In this document: positions 51,027 through 60,546 of the stretch, piece after piece | Position numbering within the stretch: position 1 is the first letter of the stretch | How the letters are laid out: each line of letters opens with the position of its first letter | From: an uncultured Bacilli bacterium | GTDB lineage: Bacteria > Bacillota_I > Bacilli_A > RF39 > UBA660 | Assembly: GCA_934153945.1 (NCBI GenBank) | Contig: CAKPFM010000003.1 | Coordinates: 62,001-126,000 of the forward strand | Direction: 5' to 3' | Length of the DNA stretch: 64,000 nucleotides | The notes under the pieces: model-generated | What the model saw: only the letters and a program-made list of their open reading frames with translations | The model's database searches: none | Told to the model about the DNA's origin: nothing | Made by a program: the position numbers and the translations under genes

Positions 51027-51767
51027 TTATCTTTTTATATTATATCTATTTGTCGCATTTTTTGTTGTTATTTCTAATACTTCATCTTTTGACATATTTT
51101 TTAATTCAGCTATCTTTTCAGCTACTAATAATACATTTTTAGGTTCATTTTTTTCTCCTCTATATGGTTCAGGTGTTAAATAAGGACTATCAGTTTCTAG
51201 TAAAATATTTGTAATTGGAATATTTTCTACTACTCTTTTTAATTCTTTGCTATTTTTAAATGTTACAACTCCACCTATTCCAAACATTACATTATATTTT
51301 AATAAAATATTTGCTGTTTCTAAACTATAACTATAGCAATGCATTGTATAATTTACATCACTATTTTCTTTTATTATTTCTAACGTATCAAGAGATGCAT
51401 CTCTACTATGTATTACAACTGGTTTATTATTTTTTCTAGCAATATTTATTTGTTTTACAAACATTTCTTTTTGTAATTCTATATCTTCTTTTCCATAATG
51501 ATAATCTAGTCCTATTTCACCTATTCCAACTATTTTAGGATGGTTTACATATTTGTTTATTATATCTATATTTGAAGTTTTTACATCACTAGGATGTATT
51601 CCAATAGTTCCATATACATTTGGATATTTATCTATTAGTTCTATTACTTCAATATTTGATTCATCATTATATCCACTAATTATTATTATATTATTTTCAA
51701 TATTTTTGATAATTTCTTCTACATTATATTCCTTTTTTTCTAAATGACAGTGTGTGTCTATATACAT
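51027..51767 (-). CDS. tatD: TatD-family metal-dependent DNase
   Basis: A 246-residue amidohydrolase fold: N-terminal YIDTHCHLE metal ligands, GIHPSDVK, GEIGLDYHYG with the bridging Glu, VIHSRDA, YTMHCYSYS and LLETDSPYLTPEPYRG. In Bacillus yabD follows metS, and here the order metG - small gene - fic - tatD is kept apart from the inserted genes. It probably trims DNA or acts in D-Tyr/DNA quality control. AGGTG precedes ATG 51767. Confidence 0.93.
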   Translation of the reverse strand: MYIDTHCHLEKKEYNVEEIIKNIENNIIIISGYNDESNIEVIELIDKYPNVYGTIGIHPSDVKTSNIDIINKYVNHPKIVGIGEIGLDYHYGKEDIELQKEMFVKQINIARKNNKPVVIHSRDASLDTLEIIKENSDVNYTMHCYSYSLETANILLKYNVMFGIGGVVTFKNSKELKRVVENIPITNILLETDSPYLTPEPYRGEKNEPKNVLLVAEKIAELKNMSKDEVLEITTKNATNRYNIKR

Positions 51768-51819
51768 TTTTATCACCTATTCAATTATAAACAAATTATT
51801 TAATTTTTTTCAAGTGAAT

Positions 51820-51859
51820 TACAAAAAAATTATACTATGTAAAGTATAATTCTATTCTT
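51820..51859 (-). terminator. Hairpin within direct-repeat copy 1 downstream of fic
   Basis: AATTATACT pairs with AGTATAATT, followed by TTTTTTT on the minus strand. The 37 bp 51823-51859 recur exactly at 52853-52889. Upstream on the minus strand ILIYKKE-stop resembles the end of the small membrane gene at 52882. Confidence 0.8.
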
Positions 51860-51893
51860 TTTTGTAAATTAATATTTATTCATAAAATTGTCT

Positions 51894-52625
51894 TTAAATA
51901 TTAAAATTCAATAACTCTTTGCATATTTTTTCATATAGATCTTGTTCATGTTTAATTGTGTCAATTAAAAACATTTTATCATTTTTATATTCTTTTAATC
52001 CTCTCATGTAGTAAGATTTATCATCATCTAATACAATAAACGGCATAATATTATTTTTCAAACATTCTTTAAACATTATGATTCTGCCAACTCTTCCATT
52101 ACCATCACCAAATGGATGAATACATTCAAAACGATAATGAAAATCTATTATGTCCTCTAGTGTAATATTTGTTTTTTTATTATACTCGTTTAAAAGTTTA
52201 TCAATTTCTTCTTCTACCATTTCTGGAGCAGTGGTATTAATAACATTAATTAAGCCGATTATATTAGGCACAGCTTTAAACCCACCAACATTATATCTAG
52301 GATCTTGTTCATCACTGGTATTTCTTTTTAATATTTTATTCATTTCTATAATCATTTCTTTTGTTAATGGATTATCTACATTATCTAACATATAATCAAA
52401 TAATTTGAAATGATTTGTTGATTCAATTAAATCATCTAACTTAATTAAGTCATTACTTTTAGGAATAAAAGATAGAGTATCAAATATTGCCTCTATTTGA
52501 TCACTAGTTAACCTACTTCCCTCTATTATATTTGAATTATAAGAAAAGTTAACTTGTGAATAATGGTATATATTTCCTTTAAATTTAGACCTTTTTTGAT
52601 TTATCAATTCATTTTTTATATCCAT
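51894..52625 (-). CDS. Fic-domain protein (AMPylator type, class II)
   Basis: A 243-residue protein with the full Fic motif HPFGDGNGRVGR and the preceding IDFHYRFECI helix. An inhibitory [S/T]xxxE[G/N] motif is present before it (SNIIEG near residue 27), so it is a class II enzyme with built-in autoinhibition. N- and C-terminal helical parts are as in Fic/DOC-type enzymes that transfer AMP to Tyr, Ser or Thr on target proteins. ATG 52625 follows AAGGTG. It lies between two copies of a 37-bp repeat and has no adjacent antitoxin. Confidence 0.9.
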   Translation of the reverse strand: MDIKNELINQKRSKFKGNIYHYSQVNFSYNSNIIEGSRLTSDQIEAIFDTLSFIPKSNDLIKLDDLIESTNHFKLFDYMLDNVDNPLTKEMIIEMNKILKRNTSDEQDPRYNVGGFKAVPNIIGLINVINTTAPEMVEEEIDKLLNEYNKKTNITLEDIIDFHYRFECIHPFGDGNGRVGRIIMFKECLKNNIMPFIVLDDDKSYYMRGLKEYKNDKMFLIDTIKHEQDLYEKICKELLNFNI

Positions 52626-52849
52626 AATATCACCTTCTACAATTATATCATACATTTTAATTATTATTATTTTAAATTTAACTCATCAAAAAAAGTAGAG
52701 ATTATTCTACCATTGATATTTTTAAATCATCATTATTTTCCATTTTACATCCTAAAAAATACATTTTATTACTAATTAAATTATAACATAAACATTCAAA
52801 ATTTTGAAAAAGTCGAATATTTTGTATTTTTTTATTGGGTATTAATATA

Positions 52850-52889
52850 TAAAAAAAAATTATACTATGTAAAGTATAATTCTATTCTT
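52850..52889 (-). terminator. Terminator within direct-repeat copy 2 after the small membrane gene
   Basis: The same AATTATACT/AGTATAATT stem as at 51820, followed by TTTTTTTTT on the minus strand. It is directly after the stop of the small gene and is probably the original copy. Confidence 0.85.
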
Positions 52890-53058
52890 GTTCTTTTTTA
52901 CAAATTAGTATATATCTAACTAAACATATTGCTGTAAAGACAATATAGCTAAAATCTAATAAATTAAATTCAACGATCAAACTACATAACACTAAAGTAA
53001 ATATTAATAACACAAAATAAATCGCATACCTATTTTCTTTTAGTTTATGAATTGTCAT
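52882..53058 (-). CDS. Small two-helix membrane protein (58 aa)
   Basis: This ORF is below the usual size cut-off but has an excellent AAGGAGG site four bases before ATG 53058. It encodes MTIHKLKENRYAIYFVLLIF, a second hydrophobic helix (SYIVFTAICLVRYILI) and a charged KKEQE end. It is unrecognised. It follows metG by 84 bp on the same strand and ends in a strong terminator. Confidence 0.7.
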   Translation of the reverse strand: MTIHKLKENRYAIYFVLLIFTLVLCSLIVEFNLLDFSYIVFTAICLVRYILICKKEQE

Positions 53059-53142
53059 TTTTCCTCCTTATTTGTCAACAAATTTAATATAACATAATAT
53101 TAAATATATAACAAATGGAAATAGTCGACATTTTACAACAAT

Positions 53143-54693
53143 TTACACTAATTCTGATAATTTCTTTTCTTTATCTATTCTTAAGAATAAAGGAGTTGGT
53201 TCATTTAATTTTATAAGTGGATCCATTCCTTTAAAATTGATACTGTCAATATATCTATTTTCAGTATTTAATTGTTTGAATATATTATCAGCAGTATCTG
53301 GTAAGAAAGGTTGTAATAATACAGCACAACTTCTAATAGATTCTAATAAAGTATATAATACTGTTTTTAATCTTTCAGTATTATTTTCTTTTGCTAATAT
53401 CCATGGAGTTGTTTCATCAATATATTTATTACATCTTCTTAAAACTTCAAATATTTCATCTATAGCATCAGCTACTTTTAAATCATCCATTTTAATTTTT
53501 ACTTTATTAGGCAAAGCCATTACCATATCTCTTACTTCTAAATCTAATTCAGTATAAGTAGTAGGTTCATAAACAATACCATCAAAATACTTTTGAGACA
53601 TTGATATTGTTCTATTAACTAAATTACCTAAAATATTAGCTAAATCTGAATTAATTCTATCAATTAATAATTCATATGTTATTGATCCATCATTAGCGTA
53701 TGGTATTTCATGTAATAAATAATATCTTATAGCGTCTACCCCAAATTCATTAACTAAATCGTCAGCATATAAAATATTACCTTTTGATTTACTCATTTTA
53801 TCTTCACCAAATAATATCCAAGGATGTCCAAATATTTGTTTAGGAAGTGGCAAATTAAGTGCCATTAACATAATAGGCCAGTATATTGTATGAAATCTTA
53901 ATATATCTTTACCAATTAAATGAATATCTGCAGGCCAATATTTTTTGAATTCCTCAGAATGATTTCCATCTACATCATATCCTAAGAAAGTTATATAATT
54001 ACTTAATGCATCAATCCATACATATATAACATGCTTATTATCAAATGTTACAGGAACTCCCCAATCAAATGATGTACGAGATACACAAAGGTCCTGTAGA
54101 CCAGGTTTTATAAAGTTATTTATTATTTCATTCTTTCTACTTTCAGGTTTAATAAAATCAGGATGTGATTCAATATAATCAATTAATTTTTCTGAATAGT
54201 TACTTAATTTAAAGAAATATGCTTCTTCTTCAGCTTCTACTACTTCTCTACCACAATCTGGACATTTATGATCTACTGCTTGAGTTTCAGTCCAAAAAGA
54301 TTCACAAGGTGTACAATATAAACCTTTATATGTTCCTTTATAAATATCACCTTGATCATATAATTTTTTAAATATTTTAGATACCATTTCTTTATGAGAT
54401 GGATTCGTAGTTCTGACAAATTTATCATAGCTTGTATTCATAACATCCCATATTTTTCTTACTTCTAAAGCATTTTCATCTACATATTCTTGTGGATTTA
54501 TACCTTTTTCTTTTGCTTTCAACTGAATTTTTTCTCCATGTTCATCCGTTCCAGTTTGAAAATAAACATCATATCCTAATAATCTTTTATAACGAGCAAT
54601 TGCATCTGCTAGAACAACCTCATAAGTATTTCCAATATGTGGTTTTGCTGAAGCATAAGCTATAGCTGTTGAAATATAAAATTTTTCTTTCAT
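53143..54693 (-). CDS. metG: Methionyl-tRNA synthetase (short form)
   Basis: A 516-residue class I synthetase with AYASAKPHIGNTYE (HIGH-type), zinc knuckle CTPCESFW and CPDCG, WIDALSNYI, KMSKSKGN, and an anticodon-binding helical domain (DLANILGNLVNRT, then NKYIDETTPWIL). The C-terminal tRNA-binding (EMAP-like) domain of Bacillus MetS is absent, so the enzyme ends after the helical bundle. It charges tRNA-Met. A T-box leader lies upstream. Confidence 0.97.
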   Translation of the reverse strand: MKEKFYISTAIAYASAKPHIGNTYEVVLADAIARYKRLLGYDVYFQTGTDEHGEKIQLKAKEKGINPQEYVDENALEVRKIWDVMNTSYDKFVRTTNPSHKEMVSKIFKKLYDQGDIYKGTYKGLYCTPCESFWTETQAVDHKCPDCGREVVEAEEEAYFFKLSNYSEKLIDYIESHPDFIKPESRKNEIINNFIKPGLQDLCVSRTSFDWGVPVTFDNKHVIYVWIDALSNYITFLGYDVDGNHSEEFKKYWPADIHLIGKDILRFHTIYWPIMLMALNLPLPKQIFGHPWILFGEDKMSKSKGNILYADDLVNEFGVDAIRYYLLHEIPYANDGSITYELLIDRINSDLANILGNLVNRTISMSQKYFDGIVYEPTTYTELDLEVRDMVMALPNKVKIKMDDLKVADAIDEIFEVLRRCNKYIDETTPWILAKENNTERLKTVLYTLLESIRSCAVLLQPFLPDTADNIFKQLNTENRYIDSINFKGMDPLIKLNEPTPLFLRIDKEKKLSELV

Positions 54694-54739
54694 ATAATCC
54701 TCCTTTTATATTTCTAAATAAGTATATTATTTTTAATAA

Positions 54740-54945
54740 CAAAAAAAGTACCTTATAAGGGCGAATTTATCGCGGTACCACCTTATTTAAAAACATAGTT
54801 TTTATCTTAAACTTTTAACGCAAGCATACGTCCTAAGCTAAATATCACTTAGGCAATTCCAGAACCATTTAAAATACTATTTCTCTTTGTTTACACCAAC
54901 CACAAAGTCTCTATAAGAAAATCATATTCTTCTTTCCTTCAAAAT
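54740..54945 (-). promoter_or_regulatory. T-box riboswitch of metG
   Basis: The T-box core GGTGGTACCGCG is on the minus strand at 54782-54771, followed by a GCGA/TCGC and GTACC/GGTAC terminator stem and TTTTTTT (54747-54741). Its TGGT pairs with a tRNA acceptor end ACCA, as in tRNA-Met. Stem I contains a likely ATG specifier at about 54868-54866. Uncharged tRNA-Met would favour the antiterminator and raise metG expression. Confidence 0.85.
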
Positions 54946-54974
54946 TTTATGTAATAAATATAACATAATTTTAT

Positions 54975-55502
54975 TTAATCTTCAAGATATTTAGCTAAAA
55001 AATTAGCTGTAACTAAGCATATATCATCTGTTTTTTCATCAATTACGTCTTCTTCTTTAAATATAATTACTAATCCTACACTATCTCCACCTACAATTAT
55101 ACTATGGATAGAATAAGTACATTCTATTTCAAAATCAGTTATTTTTAAATCTTTTTTATGAGTTTCTAATATACTTTCTCTTCTTTTTAATGAAGTAGAC
55201 ATTTCTTCACTTATTTCTTTATTTAATAATTTCTTTTTATATTTTCCACTTGCTGCTATTACATTGTCTGAATCTATTATTACAATATTATCCTTAATTA
55301 AGGAATTTAAAACCTCTACATATATTGATGCTATATCAGTTAAATTTTTAAGTAATGAATATTTTTTTAAAATAATATTGTCATTTTCTATATATATTTC
55401 TAAATTTTCTCCTTCTTTAATTCTCAAATTTTTTCTTATTTCTTTTGGTATTACAATTCTTCCTAATTCATCAATTCTTCTAATAATTCCTGTTGATTTC
55501 AT
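54975..55502 (-). CDS. spoVT: Sporulation regulator SpoVT (AbrB family)
   Basis: A 175-residue protein: the N-terminal SpoVT/AbrB DNA-binding fold MKSTGIIRRIDELGRIVIPKEIRKNLRI, plus a GAF-like C-terminal domain (NIVIIDSDNVIAAS and SIIVGGDSVGLVIIF). AbrB alone is about 95 residues, so the length points to SpoVT, a forespore regulator that senses an unknown ligand. In Bacillus it follows mfd; here ppaC and metG intervene. GGAAGGAG precedes ATG 55502. Confidence 0.93.
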   Translation of the reverse strand: MKSTGIIRRIDELGRIVIPKEIRKNLRIKEGENLEIYIENDNIILKKYSLLKNLTDIASIYVEVLNSLIKDNIVIIDSDNVIAASGKYKKKLLNKEISEEMSTSLKRRESILETHKKDLKITDFEIECTYSIHSIIVGGDSVGLVIIFKEEDVIDEKTDDICLVTANFLAKYLED

Positions 55503-55571
55503 AAAAACTCCTTCCTATTTAAATATTTTAAATTTTTTCTTTATTTTTATACTTCAAATATAAGAATTTTA

Positions 55572-55580
55572 TGATATAAT
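55572..55580 (+). promoter_or_regulatory. Extended -10 promoter of ppaC
   Basis: TG-A-TATAAT (TG 55572-55573, TATAAT 55575-55580) lies about 30 bases before ATG 55610, in the divergent gap with spoVT. Confidence 0.5.
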
Positions 55581-55609
55581 TTGTTTTGTAGAAATTTATG
55601 GAGGTAGTT

Positions 55610-57229
55610 ATGGAAAAAATAAATATTTTTGGGCATAAAAAACCTGATACTGATAGCGCTACTGCAGCAATTGCTCTTTCATATTTAAAAAATGAATTAG
55701 GTTTTAATACTGAAGCTAGAATATTAGGTCACCCAAACAATGAAACAAAATTTGTACTTAATTATTTTAAGTTTGATGAACCAAAATATTTAAATGATGT
55801 TAAATTACAAATTAAAGATTTAAATTATTTAAAAGATTGTGCGAAAGATTATCATGATACAATTTATAATTGTTTTATGTATATGAATGAATATAATGTA
55901 GGTGCTATTCCAGTAGTTAATAATCAAAAATTTGCTGGATTAATTTCTTTAAAAGATATTGCTAAACATCAAATAAATGATAAAATTGATAATTTGTGTA
56001 CTTCATACGATAACATTATTAAAACATTGAATGCTAAAGAAATATTAAAATTTGATAATGAAATTAATGGTAATGTTATTGTTACATCATATAGTAGTAC
56101 AACATTTATTGAAAATATTTCTTTGGATAGAAATACTATATTAATAGTTGGTGATAGACATAGTATTATAGAATATGCTATTAAATCAAAAGTAAAAATG
56201 ATTATTTTAACTAAAAATTCCTTTATTAAAGATGAACATTTAAAATTAGCTAAAGAATATAATATCAATATTATTTTATCCAATGAATCATCTTTTGATA
56301 CTACTAGAAAAATATGGTTAGCAAACTATGTTGATTCAGTTACATTAAAAGAAAATGTTGTTACAATTAATGAAGATGAAGAAGTAGATGATTTTGTTGA
56401 AATAGCTAAAAAGAATAAATATACTAATTATCCTGTTATCGATAAAAAGGGTAAATGTTTAGGAATGTTAAGATTATCTGATATTAGTGATGCTACTAGA
56501 AAAAAAGTTATTTTAGTTGACCATAATGAATATATACAAAGTGTTGATGGAATAGAAGAAGCTGAAATATTAGAAATAGTAGATCATCATAAAATAGGAA
56601 ACTTAGATACAAAATATCCTATAGCATTTAGAAATATGCCAGTAGGTAGTACTAATACAATTATATATTCAATGTTTAAGGAAAATAATATTGAAATTCC
56701 ATCTAATATAGCGGGTGTAATGCTATCTGGTATTATTTCAGATACATTATTATTTAGATCACCAACTACTACTAGTAAAGATAAAGAAGCAGTATTTGAT
56801 CTTGCTGATATAGCTGGAATTGATTATGAAAAATATGGAATGGAAATGTTAAAAGCTGGTTCTTCACTTAAAAATAAAACTAAAGAAGAAATATTATATT
56901 ATGACTTTAAAAACTTTAATGTTAATAATAAGAAAATTGGTATTGGTCAAATACTTACTATGACACCTAATGATGTATTAGATGAATTAAATGAATATGT
57001 TAGTCTTGTTAATGAAGTAGCAGAACATAACGATAATTTAATTATTGCATTATTTGTAACTGATATATTAAATAATGGTTCATATATAATTTATAATGAA
57101 TCAGCACAAGAAATATTAAGTATTTGTTTCGATAAAGCTGACTTATGTGAAGGTATGTTCTTAAAAGATTATATATCTAGAAAAAAACAAATTATTCCAA
57201 ATATTATAGATGTATTAGAAAAGAGATAG
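55610..57229 (+). CDS. ppaC: Manganese-dependent inorganic pyrophosphatase with CBS-DRTGG insert
   Basis: At 539 residues it is a family II PPase. N-terminal metal motif GHKKPDTDS, then a CBS domain (IPVVNNQKFAGLISLKDI), a DRTGG-like segment (about residues 110-235), a second CBS region (YPVIDKKGKCLGMLRLSDI), then DHH motif EIVDHHKIG and DHHA2 end with SGIISDTLLFRSPT and AGSSLKNKT. CBS-PPases are regulated by adenine nucleotides and diadenosine polyphosphates. It hydrolyses PPi in the cytosol. ATG 55610 has GGAGG. Confidence 0.93.
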   Translation: MEKINIFGHKKPDTDSATAAIALSYLKNELGFNTEARILGHPNNETKFVLNYFKFDEPKYLNDVKLQIKDLNYLKDCAKDYHDTIYNCFMYMNEYNVGAIPVVNNQKFAGLISLKDIAKHQINDKIDNLCTSYDNIIKTLNAKEILKFDNEINGNVIVTSYSSTTFIENISLDRNTILIVGDRHSIIEYAIKSKVKMIILTKNSFIKDEHLKLAKEYNINIILSNESSFDTTRKIWLANYVDSVTLKENVVTINEDEEVDDFVEIAKKNKYTNYPVIDKKGKCLGMLRLSDISDATRKKVILVDHNEYIQSVDGIEEAEILEIVDHHKIGNLDTKYPIAFRNMPVGSTNTIIYSMFKENNIEIPSNIAGVMLSGIISDTLLFRSPTTTSKDKEAVFDLADIAGIDYEKYGMEMLKAGSSLKNKTKEEILYYDFKNFNVNNKKIGIGQILTMTPNDVLDELNEYVSLVNEVAEHNDNLIIALFVTDILNNGSYIIYNESAQEILSICFDKADLCEGMFLKDYISRKKQIIPNIIDVLEKR

Positions 57230-57250
57230 TTTTTGCTATCTCTTTATTGT
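57218..57250. terminator. Bidirectional terminator between ppaC and mfd
   Basis: AAGAGATAG pairs with CTATCTCTT around TTTTTG. It contains the ppaC stop, overlaps the mfd stop and is flanked by A and T runs. Confidence 0.8.
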
Positions 57251-60200
57251 TTTATCCAAAATTTTTAATAAATCTATTAAATAATATATAAAGTGTTTAT
57301 CTAACTTAATTATATCTAAAGTTACTATAATATTATCATGTTTTTTAGAAAATCTAAACATTCTAGATAAACTGCTTACTTCTTTAAAGAATAATTCACC
57401 ATTTAAATTATCAGTAATTTCTTTAGGTAAAGTCACTTCTATGAAATTAGGTGTTTGTCTTATCTGATTAATATTTAATTTTTTAGCTAGTTTTTCAAAC
57501 CATTCTTCATGCATATAAATTAATAGATTATCACTTATTTTACCAAATCTATCTTCTATTTCTGTTTTTATTTTTAATAATTTATCATATGAATCAATTT
57601 CATTAATCTTTTTATGAATTTCTATTTTTAAATCTGTATCATCTACATAATTATCATCAATAGTTGTTTCAATATCTAATAATGGTCTTTCATCTTGTTT
57701 AGAAATTTCCTTTATAGGTAATCCTTTTATCTTCTTTATTTCTTCATCTAACATTTGTAAATATAAATCAATTCCAATTGTGTCAATAAATCCAGCTTGT
57801 TCACTACCTAATATATCACCAGCACCTCTTATTGATAAATCTCTCATAGCTATTGAAAAACCACTTCCGAGTTCTGTAAATTCTTTTATTACATTTAATC
57901 TTTTAGTTGCTACATCTGATAAAGATTTACCTTTATTATACATTAAATAACAATAAGCTATTTTATTACTTCTTCCTACTCTTCCTCTAATTTGATAAAG
58001 TTGAGATAATCCAAAATGATCAGCATCTATTATTATTAATGTATTAGCACTTGGAATATCTATACCAGTTTCTATAATAGTAGTACATAATAATACGTCA
58101 AATTCTTTATTTATGAAACTTATCATTACATCTTCTAATTCTTTTTTATTCATTCTTCCATGTGCGAATTTAATTTTAACATCTGGTAATAGTTTTTGTA
58201 ATTCATTTTTTTTGTTTTCAATGTCAGATACATAGTTATATAAAATAAATACTTGTCCATTACGAGCTAATTCTTTATAAATTGCTGATTTAATTATACT
58301 ATCATTTTCTTCTAATACATAAGTTTGTACTGGATATCTATTTGTTGGTGGGGTTTCTATTAATGATAAATTTCTAATACCCATCATTGACATTTGTAAA
58401 GTTCTTGGTATCGGTGTTGCTGATAAAGTTAAGACATCTATATTATTTCTGATTTGTTTTATTTGTTCTTTATGTTTTACACCAAATCTTTGTTCCTCAT
58501 CTATTACTAATAAACCTAAATTTTTAAATACTACATCTTTACTTAGTAATCTATGTGTTCCTATTAATAAATCTATTTTTCCTTCTTTTAAATCTTCTAA
58601 TATTTCTTTTGTCTTTTTAGCAGTTACAAATCGATTTAGTATTTCTATTCTTACTGGAAAAGTTTTAAATCTTTCTATAGCATTGTTATATTGTTGATTA
58701 GATAATATCGTTGTAGGACATAAATAAGCAACTTGTTTTCCTGATAAGATTGCTTTAAATATAGCTCTAAATGCTACTTCTGTTTTACCAAATCCTACAT
58801 CTCCACATAATAATCTATCCATAGGTTTAATACTTTCCATATCTTTTTTAATTTCTTCTGTTGCTTTTAACTGATCATTAGTTTCGTTAAATGGAAATTC
58901 ACTTTCAAATAGAACTTGATTTTCATCATCTTTTTCCATAGCAAATCCTACACTTGATTCTCTTATGGCATATAATTTTATTAAATCACCTGCTATATCT
59001 TCTATTTTTTTTCTAACCTTTAACTTAGTTTTTTCCCATTCTGAAGAACCTAATTTATTTATTTTAGGTTGGACACCTTCATTTGATGAAAATTTGCTTA
59101 TTAATTCTATTTTTTCTACTGGAATATATAATTTATCGCTATCTTGATATTCAACTGTTAAATAGTCTTTTTTAAATCCATTTTTTACTAAAGTTTTTAA
59201 TCCTACATATTTTCCTATTCCATATAAATTATGTACTATATAGTCTCCAATATTTAATTTATTTATATCTCGTATTTTTACTCCATATTTAAAATTACTA
59301 TGATATTTTGTTACTATGTTTTTTTTATGAAATATTTCAGTTTCACTTATAAAAACATAATTTTCAAATATGAATCCATTTAATATATTTTTTTCTATTA
59401 TATTTATTTTGTTTTCAAATATTTCTGATTCATTAGTTAAAATAAAATCCAATTCTAAATAATCTAGTATTTTATTTATTTTATATTGGTCAGATACACA
59501 TATAATAACTGTTTTTTTTGACTTTATATAACTATTTAATAATTTTTCTATATCTTCTTTTTTTGTTGGAAAGTCTTCTATATTATATGATTTATAATTT
59601 TTTGTATCCTTTACACTATTATCAAAATTCAATAAATAACAATTATTTATTTCTTTTATATCTTCTAAATTGTTCATATATTTTTTTGATAAATCAAAAT
59701 TATTTGTTCTATTATAATCTTCTATTTCTTCTTGTAATAATTCGTAATTTTTTTCTAATTCACTATAATTATGATAAATAATTAATGGATTATCTAAATA
59801 TTCATTTATATTAACTACTTCTGTATAATTTGGAAGTTCATTTTGTTTTTTTAAATCAACATCTTCATTTGTTATAAATTCAGTATTTGGTAAAATACTT
59901 ATTTTATCTATTTTTGATATAGTCATTTGAGTATTTTCATCAAAATATTTTATTTCATCTAATGTATCACCAAAAAATTCTAATCTTATTGGGTGTTCTT
60001 CTTTTATTGGAAATGCATCTATTACATATCCTCTAGTAGAATATGTACCTGTTACTGATGTTAAAGTTTCTTTTGTATAACCTAAAATATATAATTTATG
60101 AATTAATTCATTCATATCGTAATCTTTATTTATTTCTAAATCAAGTATTTTAGATTTATATAATTCAATTTTTGGTAAATATCGCAAATATCCCATTAAG

Positions 60201-60505
60201 TTTGTTACTACTATTTTATTTGGATTATTTATTAATGAGTAAATTGCTTCTAATCTAGTTGTTTTAAATTCCGGAGATATAGCTATTGACTCACTTGTTA
60301 AAAAATCATCCATAGGAAAAAATAATACATCTTCTGTATAACTTCTCAATCGTTGAACTAATATATTTGCTTCATATATAGTGTTTGTTACTACTATTAT
60401 TGAATTATTTTTATGTTGATTATTTATATATATTGCTTTTAATTCATCTGTTAATCCTGATATTGATGAATATTTTTCATTTAATATTTTGTTAAAAATT
60501 GACAT
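57236..60505 (-). CDS. mfd: Transcription-repair coupling factor Mfd
   Basis: At 1089 residues with UvrB-like modules at the N-terminus (GYVIDAFPIKEEHPIRLEFFGD), the RNA polymerase interaction domain (GDYIVHNLYGIGKYVGLKTL), the RecG-like translocase (Walker A CGDVGFGKTEVAFRA, LLVIDEEQRFG, LSATPIPRTLQMS, TTIIETGIDIPSANT, QIRGRVGRS) and a TRCF C-terminal domain. It pushes stalled RNA polymerase off lesions and recruits UvrA; uvrB is in this window. ATG 60505 follows AAAGGAG. Confidence 0.97.
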   Translation of the reverse strand: MSIFNKILNEKYSSISGLTDELKAIYINNQHKNNSIIVVTNTIYEANILVQRLRSYTEDVLFFPMDDFLTSESIAISPEFKTTRLEAIYSLINNPNKIVVTNLMGYLRYLPKIELYKSKILDLEINKDYDMNELIHKLYILGYTKETLTSVTGTYSTRGYVIDAFPIKEEHPIRLEFFGDTLDEIKYFDENTQMTISKIDKISILPNTEFITNEDVDLKKQNELPNYTEVVNINEYLDNPLIIYHNYSELEKNYELLQEEIEDYNRTNNFDLSKKYMNNLEDIKEINNCYLLNFDNSVKDTKNYKSYNIEDFPTKKEDIEKLLNSYIKSKKTVIICVSDQYKINKILDYLELDFILTNESEIFENKINIIEKNILNGFIFENYVFISETEIFHKKNIVTKYHSNFKYGVKIRDINKLNIGDYIVHNLYGIGKYVGLKTLVKNGFKKDYLTVEYQDSDKLYIPVEKIELISKFSSNEGVQPKINKLGSSEWEKTKLKVRKKIEDIAGDLIKLYAIRESSVGFAMEKDDENQVLFESEFPFNETNDQLKATEEIKKDMESIKPMDRLLCGDVGFGKTEVAFRAIFKAILSGKQVAYLCPTTILSNQQYNNAIERFKTFPVRIEILNRFVTAKKTKEILEDLKEGKIDLLIGTHRLLSKDVVFKNLGLLVIDEEQRFGVKHKEQIKQIRNNIDVLTLSATPIPRTLQMSMMGIRNLSLIETPPTNRYPVQTYVLEENDSIIKSAIYKELARNGQVFILYNYVSDIENKKNELQKLLPDVKIKFAHGRMNKKELEDVMISFINKEFDVLLCTTIIETGIDIPSANTLIIIDADHFGLSQLYQIRGRVGRSNKIAYCYLMYNKGKSLSDVATKRLNVIKEFTELGSGFSIAMRDLSIRGAGDILGSEQAGFIDTIGIDLYLQMLDEEIKKIKGLPIKEISKQDERPLLDIETTIDDNYVDDTDLKIEIHKKINEIDSYDKLLKIKTEIEDRFGKISDNLLIYMHEEWFEKLAKKLNINQIRQTPNFIEVTLPKEITDNLNGELFFKEVSSLSRMFRFSKKHDNIIVTLDIIKLDKHFIYYLIDLLKILDKTIKR

Positions 60506-60523
60506 ATTATCTCTCCTTTCACG

Positions 60524-60546
60524 ACAAAAATGATACATCGTATCAC
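60524..60546 (-). terminator. Terminator or attenuator between pth and mfd
   Basis: TGATAC pairs with GTATCA around ATC, followed by TTTTTGTCG on the minus strand. It sits at the pth stop, just before the mfd ribosome binding site. Confidence 0.6.
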
